Below the pieces are notes generated by a model, which worked only from the letters and a program-made list of their open reading frames with translations, ran no database searches and was not told the origin of the DNA. From Tetrapyrgos nigripes (lineage: Eukaryota > Basidiomycota > Agaricomycetes > Agaricales > Campanellaceae), in NCBI GenBank assembly GCA_013368315.1, contig JAACJM010000244.1:62001-126000 (forward strand): 64,000 nucleotides of DNA, given 5' to 3'. Made by a program: the position numbers and the translations under genes. Of this stretch, positions 58,302 to 64,000 are shown in pieces (the first letter of the stretch is position 1; the number at the start of each line of letters is the position of its first letter).

Positions 58302-58796
58302 TGAGCTACTTTGTGCGATGCCATACGCATGATAATCAAATGATAATAACAGACTTTGAGATACATACACTGGCAGCATAGAAAGATCATTTCTCGAGCG
58401 TGTTGATAGGCTGGAATAACTTGAAGCAATCATTCGTACGTAGGTATTTCTCGGGGAATGAAGAGTTGCGTTGAAACTGGACACGATGCTTGACGGGTGC
58501 AACTACAGAGGTCAAGTCCTGGCGAGTTGCCTGTGAGAACGCCAGAGATGAAAGACAGACTCGAACCAAGCTCAATCTCCGCCATCTTGCGGACCAACAG
58601 ACTGGCTTGCGAGTCTAAGCGTAGATAGTCATCTACCCGTTTTGACGAGTAGATTTGTACTGTATACGTTCCCAGGCCTCCAGTAACGTAAAGTGGCGTG
58701 TTCTGCACGGCGGTTTAGCGCCTGAGTCTCACTCATGGATCAACATCCCCAGCTGATTCTCCATTTCAGGCATCGAAGTCAACGTCACTTCTATAT
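58302..58796. other. Intergenic region
   Basis: No gene recognised; only short overlapping frames on the minus strand. Confidence 0.4.
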
Positions 58797-59557
58797 ATGT
58801 TGGGTAGAATCGCACCTTGTCCAAACCCTGTCTCCGCTGAAGTCATGGCATTCGCTGCAGGGATTCCTCGTGCGATCGCACTTTCACTACTGGTCGCTGT
58901 TCTCTTTCGTTTATTCTTGACTCGTCGTCGAAGCCCTCTTCCTCCTGGTCCAAAGGGTCTTACCAGCCTGATTGACACACTTTCCATTCGAATGGGGGTG
59001 AAGAAGCCAAGCTCTCAACATCTGTACCTGGATTACATCGATCTGGCAAAGCGATACAATACCGATGTGCTTCACATCGAGGTACTCGGCGACCACACCG
59101 TTGTGCTGAACTCGATGAAAGCGGTGATGGAAATTTTCGACAAGAGATCTGCTTTGTACTCTGATAGACCACGTAAGTCTCTTCCAAGAGTACCAGTCCA
59201 TCAGAAGACTCACCTCCCGTATGCAAAATACAGACCTTCCTATGATCAATGATTTAATGGGGTGAGTTGTACTGTACGCATTGTGAAGTGTATCGACTCG
59301 CTCACTGTTATTCTTGAATGATTTTGTGGCAGATAGTTTTGGGACTTTGGTCGTAAGCAATGGTTGTTGCTCTCAAGACTTCATGGTCTCACACAGCTTC
59401 AGACTTCAACTATTCTGACCCACTCTGGAGGTACGTCTGCCTTATTTTATTTCGACGATCATCTTTAACAATGTCGGGCGAAAATCACAGGCTGTACCGT
59501 CGGACATTCCATCAATATTTTCAGCCACGATGTATGGTAGACTTCATTCCAACGTAG
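58797..59557 (+). pseudogene. P450 N-terminal fragment
   Basis: ATG at 58797 or more likely 58845 (MAFAAGIPRAIALSLLVAVL anchor), the hinge LPPGPKG, VLHIEVLGDHTVVLNSMKAV, KRSALYSDRP, then a degraded intron/exon area with MINDLMG and, after further breaks, ENHRLYRRTFHQYFQPR, the C-helix region of a P450. Sequence then stops matching at about 59557, where the Helitron region begins. Helix I, ExxR and heme loop are absent. The layout matches the family of the P450 at 17412. Confidence 0.87.
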
Positions 59558-60612
59558 TCCATCAGTAAAACGGCAAACCCGCTTTTCCCGACTTTTCAGC
59601 AACTTTTTCCGGTAAGCGGTCGGCTTTCAAAACACAGGCCCCATCGCTTTTCAAAGTATCAAATACTTTCACAAGTGATGTCCCCGAGAGCCAAAAGGTC
59701 GGCAAGAGTTCCAAAAAGTTACAGACTAAAGCAAAGAGAGCAGAGCGAAAAGCTGTATTACGAGGCCCTTTAGGGTCTCGTTCTTATAATCTGACGCTTC
59801 CGCGTGTGGCTATGCAATTTGGATATACGATTTTCTTACTAATTTCCGGCTCGGCTTCCGATAGAATGCCTACCGGACAGCGCTCGTTTAGCGCTTGCTA
59901 CTCAATCTGTATTTACCGGCATCGGATCTATACTACCGGCGGTGTTTGCCGTCAGACCATGTGCCTGGCGTCCTTGACAACCGCTCTTGTCTTCTACCAT
60001 CATCATCCTCGCATCGATGAAGCTCGACGTACTATTCCCACTATGTGTCATCTCCGCGCCATTTTCTGTGTGCTGCTCTACCCTGGAGCCAGCATCTTTA
60101 CCGAAACCTCGAAGTTTGTTTCCACTTCCTGTCAATTAGTCACATACATAATGACCTCCGTCTGGATATAGGTGTTGACTTTCCGTTGATGTTTTATAAT
60201 GAGTATAAGGTCTGTAGCTTGCTTCGTTTCTTAGTTTCGTTAGCTCAATCCACGGCAGTCTCTGTCTTGTTACCAAAATCTCCCGTCTGTTGAGTGGGAT
60301 AGTTGTATTAAGAGTCATGAGTGCGTATATCAGTATTATTTTCATCGCTCGAGTCTAACATCACCGCCGGTTTTTGCTCGTCCATCATCACTGTCCTATC
60401 TCTATCTCCACATATACCTCTCCTCTGTGGTGTGCCCACGTTTGCCGTCGTATTACCGCCCCCCGCCGCTGATGCACTGCCGTTTCATCGCCGTATTCTT
60501 TTGCCGACTGCACCACCTCATCAACGCTATACTGTATTCGATGTCATCTTGTCGCAACCATGCCCCTCCGGACTGAAGCTCTTCACATACATCCGACTTC
60601 AACTCTCTCCTG

Positions 60613-60735
60613 GAAATTGATTTATGTGCTGCGTCGGAAATTGATTTACATTCCAAAGGAAATTGATTTACGTGCCGCGTCGAAATTGATTTATCTTCTC
60701 CAGAGGAAATTGATATACATGTTCTACTGGAAACT
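60613..60735 (+). repeat. Short degenerate tandem repeat within a Helitron frame
   Basis: About five copies of GGAAATTGATTTA with variable spacers of roughly 10-15 bases. In one frame they read as repeated EIDL units (for example EIDLHS, then EIDLSSPEEIDI), continuing into LETESENTQSEGLVL. The frame is broken by a stop between copies two and three. Confidence 0.6.
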
Positions 60736-61066
60736 GAATCTGAAAATACACAATCTGAAGGTTTAGTGCTAAGCAGTCAAATGTTTCAGTATACTCAAAC
60801 CCTGAGACATTCGATTTCACGCCCTGTCTTGAAAGCAGGTTACATTTTGTTCAAACCGGTTCATGCTACTGTAGGTGAGATTGTCGCTGTGCAACCAGCA
60901 TTACACATAAGAACAGTATTTATCTTTTAAACCATATGTTGCACAATCTGCGAAAAGTTCTCTCAGATTCCGAAAGTCCGTTACTACATCTACTGAAGAG
61001 ATCAAACGTCATGTCACTGCGTATTTTGTTGATATAGCCACAGAAGTCCAGATAACCAGTCTATGG

Positions 61067-64000
61067 ATGCTTTGCGGCACCATGTACTGGCACGATTTCA
61101 ACGCACATCTAAATTCCCTTATTATTAATGGCTTTCATCGTATATATCACCTGAAATTCCTTACTATCTGGCAGTCTTTACACAGAGAGCTTACTGCAGC
61201 AGATGTGATGAGAGATGTCATATTTCCCCTTTCAAATATAAGCATAAATATCATACGCAATAGCATTGACATTGCAGTGAATTTCGCTTACCAGACTATC
61301 ACCCTCTCAAATTTGATACACTTCTTCAGTCCGATTATATTGCTTAATTGTGAAACCAACCTGGGTCACTACAAGTATCCAGATTCACCTCAATTTTGCC
61401 TATTAGGTGGAGGACATACTCCTGAAAAAACATGTAATTATTATCAACTACAAGATTACCTGATAATTCAATCTTCAATTTTGAATCCAGTGTCAGTGCT
61501 TTACCGCTTCAAAGAACTGACGAAAACTAATCCACTGACAACAGCTCATCCCGGTCTTTTGTGTACTCAGATGCCGTTCTCTGTGCTATACCCCATGCTG
61601 AAAAAGGTCCCTTTACAAATGCTGGCGAGATCTCATAAGATCAAGCTAGCGCATAATGTTGCTCTGGGCCAGATTGAAGCTCTGTGTCATAGTCATATAT
61701 GCACAGATTCATGCAAAAGCTTGATATCTATATTTGAGCCTTTAGACAACGTTCAAATACAAAGTGCCACATTTCCTCCAAAACCACTCGGTGACAACCT
61801 TATTGAAAGAATTATAAAGGATTGGACCCAAGAATTCTTACCTGGAAGTGTTGAAGAGGCAGGTTGTGGTGTATGTGGACAACTTAAACATGCCTCTGAA
61901 TTGACGCCCATCAAAAGTGTTAACGGTTTTTTTACACGTGCTTTCTGTGCCTGGGATAACTCGACTGGAGCGTAGAACTGCAAGCGAAAGAATTAAAGAA
62001 GATGACGGTCCTGTACTTGACAAAGCCTGTAGCAAAGTTTGTGTTGAATGTCGGCGTTCATTGATCCAGGGTAAGATTCCACGAATATCACTGGCACGAG
62101 GATTGTGGCTTGGAGATATCCCTCCTGAATTACAACAACTGAACTTTGTAGAACGATTATTGATACAAAAAATCAGAACAAACTGCTGCTTTGTAAAGGT
62201 TTTGTCTGGCATGCGCAAAATGATATCTCATGTCATAGCCTTTGATTCCCCTGTTGCAAAGGTTTATGATACTTTGCCACCACCTCCAGAGGACTTAGAT
62301 GAAGTACTTGCAATTATGTTTACTGGACCATGCAAACCAACTGAAAAAGATTTTCAAAGAACCCCAATGTTAATTCGGCGAAAATATGTCTATGATGCTT
62401 TGACATGGCTAAAATTAAATCACCCTGCCTATCAAGAATTGAACATCTCAACTGCTAACTTGAACAAGTATTCTGAAAAGACACCTCCTGTGTCAGTAGA
62501 GTATAAGTCATCAACTTCAGAGGGAAACAGAGTACCAGAAGGAACCAGTGTGCATGATAATGAGCCTGAGATCGGAACTGAAGATGGAGAAGTTCCATCT
62601 GTGGTTCATGGAATTACAGGTGAACATCTTCAAAATGAAACTGTGGAGTCTCAAAAAGCAAAAGCACTGGCTCACTTAAACTCTCAGGGAAAGTTTCTTG
62701 CTGTTGGACATAGCAAAGATAGTTCAACTATCTTCAAAAATCCAGAGTTATATCCATCCATTTTTCCATGGTTATTTCCATATGGCTTAGGAGGCTTGGG
62801 AATGAATGATATTCCACGATTTAGTGAAAAGGCTCACAAGAAATTTCTGCTGAATTATCGTGACAAGCGCTTTCAAACCGATATCACTTTTCCATTTGTT
62901 GCATTCAGCCATGAGCAAATAAAGGCCACAACTCACAACAGCTTTGCAATGACTGAACTCCAGTCTTTTCCTGTGATCGCTGATTGAATCCTTGGTGTTG
63001 ATCATACAGTACTTACAAATATTATCAACAGGCTTGAACAAGGAGAGATTGTACATCCTGAAACTGAAGCTGAAAAGACATGTTTTTCAATAATACAGGA
63101 TCTAGATCATGTTGGTGGAGGTGTGAAAGGTTCAATGACTAGTAAGAAGTATCTCCGAAATGAACTATGGTCATTGATCTCTTATCTAGGTGCTCCATCA
63201 TGGTACATCACATTTGCTCCTTCAGACACAACACATCCACTATGTTTATACTATGCAGGAAGCAATGAAAAATCTGAACCATATCTTAATATTCCTGATG
63301 ATGAAAGAACAAGGCAGGTGATCAGGAACCCAGTGTCTGGTGCTAAATTTTTTGACTTCATGGTAAGAATGTTTATTAAGCACATCTTAGGAGTGTGTTT
63401 AGTAAGACAAGTGTATATTATGGTACTGTTGAACAGCAAGGCAGACTAACTCTTCACCTTCATCTGCTTCTCTGGATTGCTTCAGCAAAGTCACCACAAG
63501 AAATAAGAGATGCTATTTTGGATCCAAATAGTGATTTTCAAAAAAGAATTGTAGAGTATCTCGAAAAAGCTCACACTGGTAATTTCATGACAGGGAACCA
63601 GGAACAAGTTGAGGAGCAATTGAAATTTAGGTCTCAATCTGAGGGCTATACTAACCCATTATACACATTACCATCTCAACCACTCACAGCATCTCAATAG
63701 TGAGAGATGTTTGGACTCTGATTTGTGGTGGAGTAACTACAAAGAAGAAATTGATGATATTGTCTCTTGAACACATATTCATACATGCAAGTCAACTATA
63801 GGTAAGGATGGCAAGCGAAAGAAAAACAAAGATTATTATGGCTGTCTTGACAATAAGTATGGCACATGCAGTGCAATGTTTCCCTGTCAGACTGTAGAAA
63901 GGACTCAAGTAGATCAAGAAACAGGTTACCTCAGAATGCAAAAGTCGGAACCATGGATTAATACTTACAATCCTATGTTGACGTATCTCCTGAGATGTAA
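61067..64000 (+). pseudogene. Helitron DUF6570 and Rep (HUH) region, frameshifted
   Basis: One frame (61067-61975) ends near GCGVCGQLKHASELTPIKS; a one-base shift near 61917 continues as VFLHVLSVPGITRLERR and CVECRRSLIQGKIPRISLAR, GLWLGDIPPEL, NCCFVKVLSGMRKM, the DUF6570 pattern. SIFPWLFPYGLGGLG and a Helitron-helicase-like part follow. TGA at 62985-62987 interrupts VIAD/ILGVDHTVL, and another shift near 63395 precedes GRLTLHLHLLLW, the HxH part of the HUH Rep nuclease. Further pieces run to the window edge. The helicase is not reached. The element is inactive as written. Confidence 0.9.

Larger units (their letters stand above)
59560..64000 (+). mobile_element. Helitron region, decayed, runs off the window
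   Basis: The plus strand from about 60600 encodes Helitron proteins (see the coding entry). The left border is not fixed: the P450 fragment stops near 59557 and sequence starting CATCAGTAAAACGG follows, with no clear TC terminus. The right side continues beyond 64000, so the 3' CTRR end is not visible. Confidence 0.65.

Noticed and set aside
1..64000. Classic RIP as cause of the decay
   Set aside because: RIP favours CpA to TpA and yields TAA/TAG; the stops here are mostly TGA and copy differences are often at CpG.

Overview
The window reads as a filamentous basidiomycete (Agaricomycetes, a mushroom-forming fungus). Coding regions are cut by many 45-75 nt introns with GT...AG borders. Gene content matches that group: fungal sesquiterpene synthase, several P450s, an EthD-domain protein, KDZ and Plavaka transposases, a DUF6570 Helitron and a chromodomain Ty3/gypsy element. 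No bacterial features, CRISPR or rRNA were seen.

Host genes form the scattered remains of a sesquiterpene biosynthetic cluster. From left to right they are: a 59-bp stub of a terpene synthase (4054-4112, minus); an apparently complete P450 (4760-7161, plus); an EthD protein (7434-8187, plus); two divergent complete P450s (17412-19394 minus and 19962-22323 plus); a Myb/SANT transcription factor (24293-25771, minus, with a one-base frameshift); a broken second copy of the first P450 (49975-52613, minus); the intact terpene synthase (53136-54303, plus); a broken aldo-keto reductase (56950-58301) and a P450 fragment (58797-59557). The terpene synthase/P450 divergent pair exists twice, in inverted orientation about 43.6 kb apart. 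The left copy kept the P450 and lost the synthase. The right copy kept the synthase and lost the P450 C-terminus.

The rest is mostly mobile DNA, with several insertion boundaries readable to the base. These are: a decayed chromodomain gypsy element (1-2410); a 916-bp PIF/Harbinger derivative with TTA target duplication (2667-3582); a 419-bp hAT-like MITE with 8-bp duplication (8482-8900); an 8.0-kb Plavaka element (9288-17295) with transposase and a divergent DUF6698-like partner; a pair of diverged non-coding repeats (26020-27290 and 30165-32335), one holding a long palindrome split by a 712-bp TIR element; a 12.1-kb KDZ element (34754-46892) with an 11-bp target duplication, an apparently intact transposase and three accessory genes, inserted in an older gypsy element; a 1,029-bp TIR element inside the broken P450; and a decayed Helitron running off the right edge.

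A theme across elements and the duplicated P450 is premature TGA stops where CGA (arginine) fits the surrounding protein, plus CpG to TpG/CpA changes between the two P450 copies. That suggests decay of methylated CpG in repeated DNA. The most notable systems are the delimited multi-gene KDZ element, the two-gene Plavaka element, and the reciprocally decayed inverted duplication.
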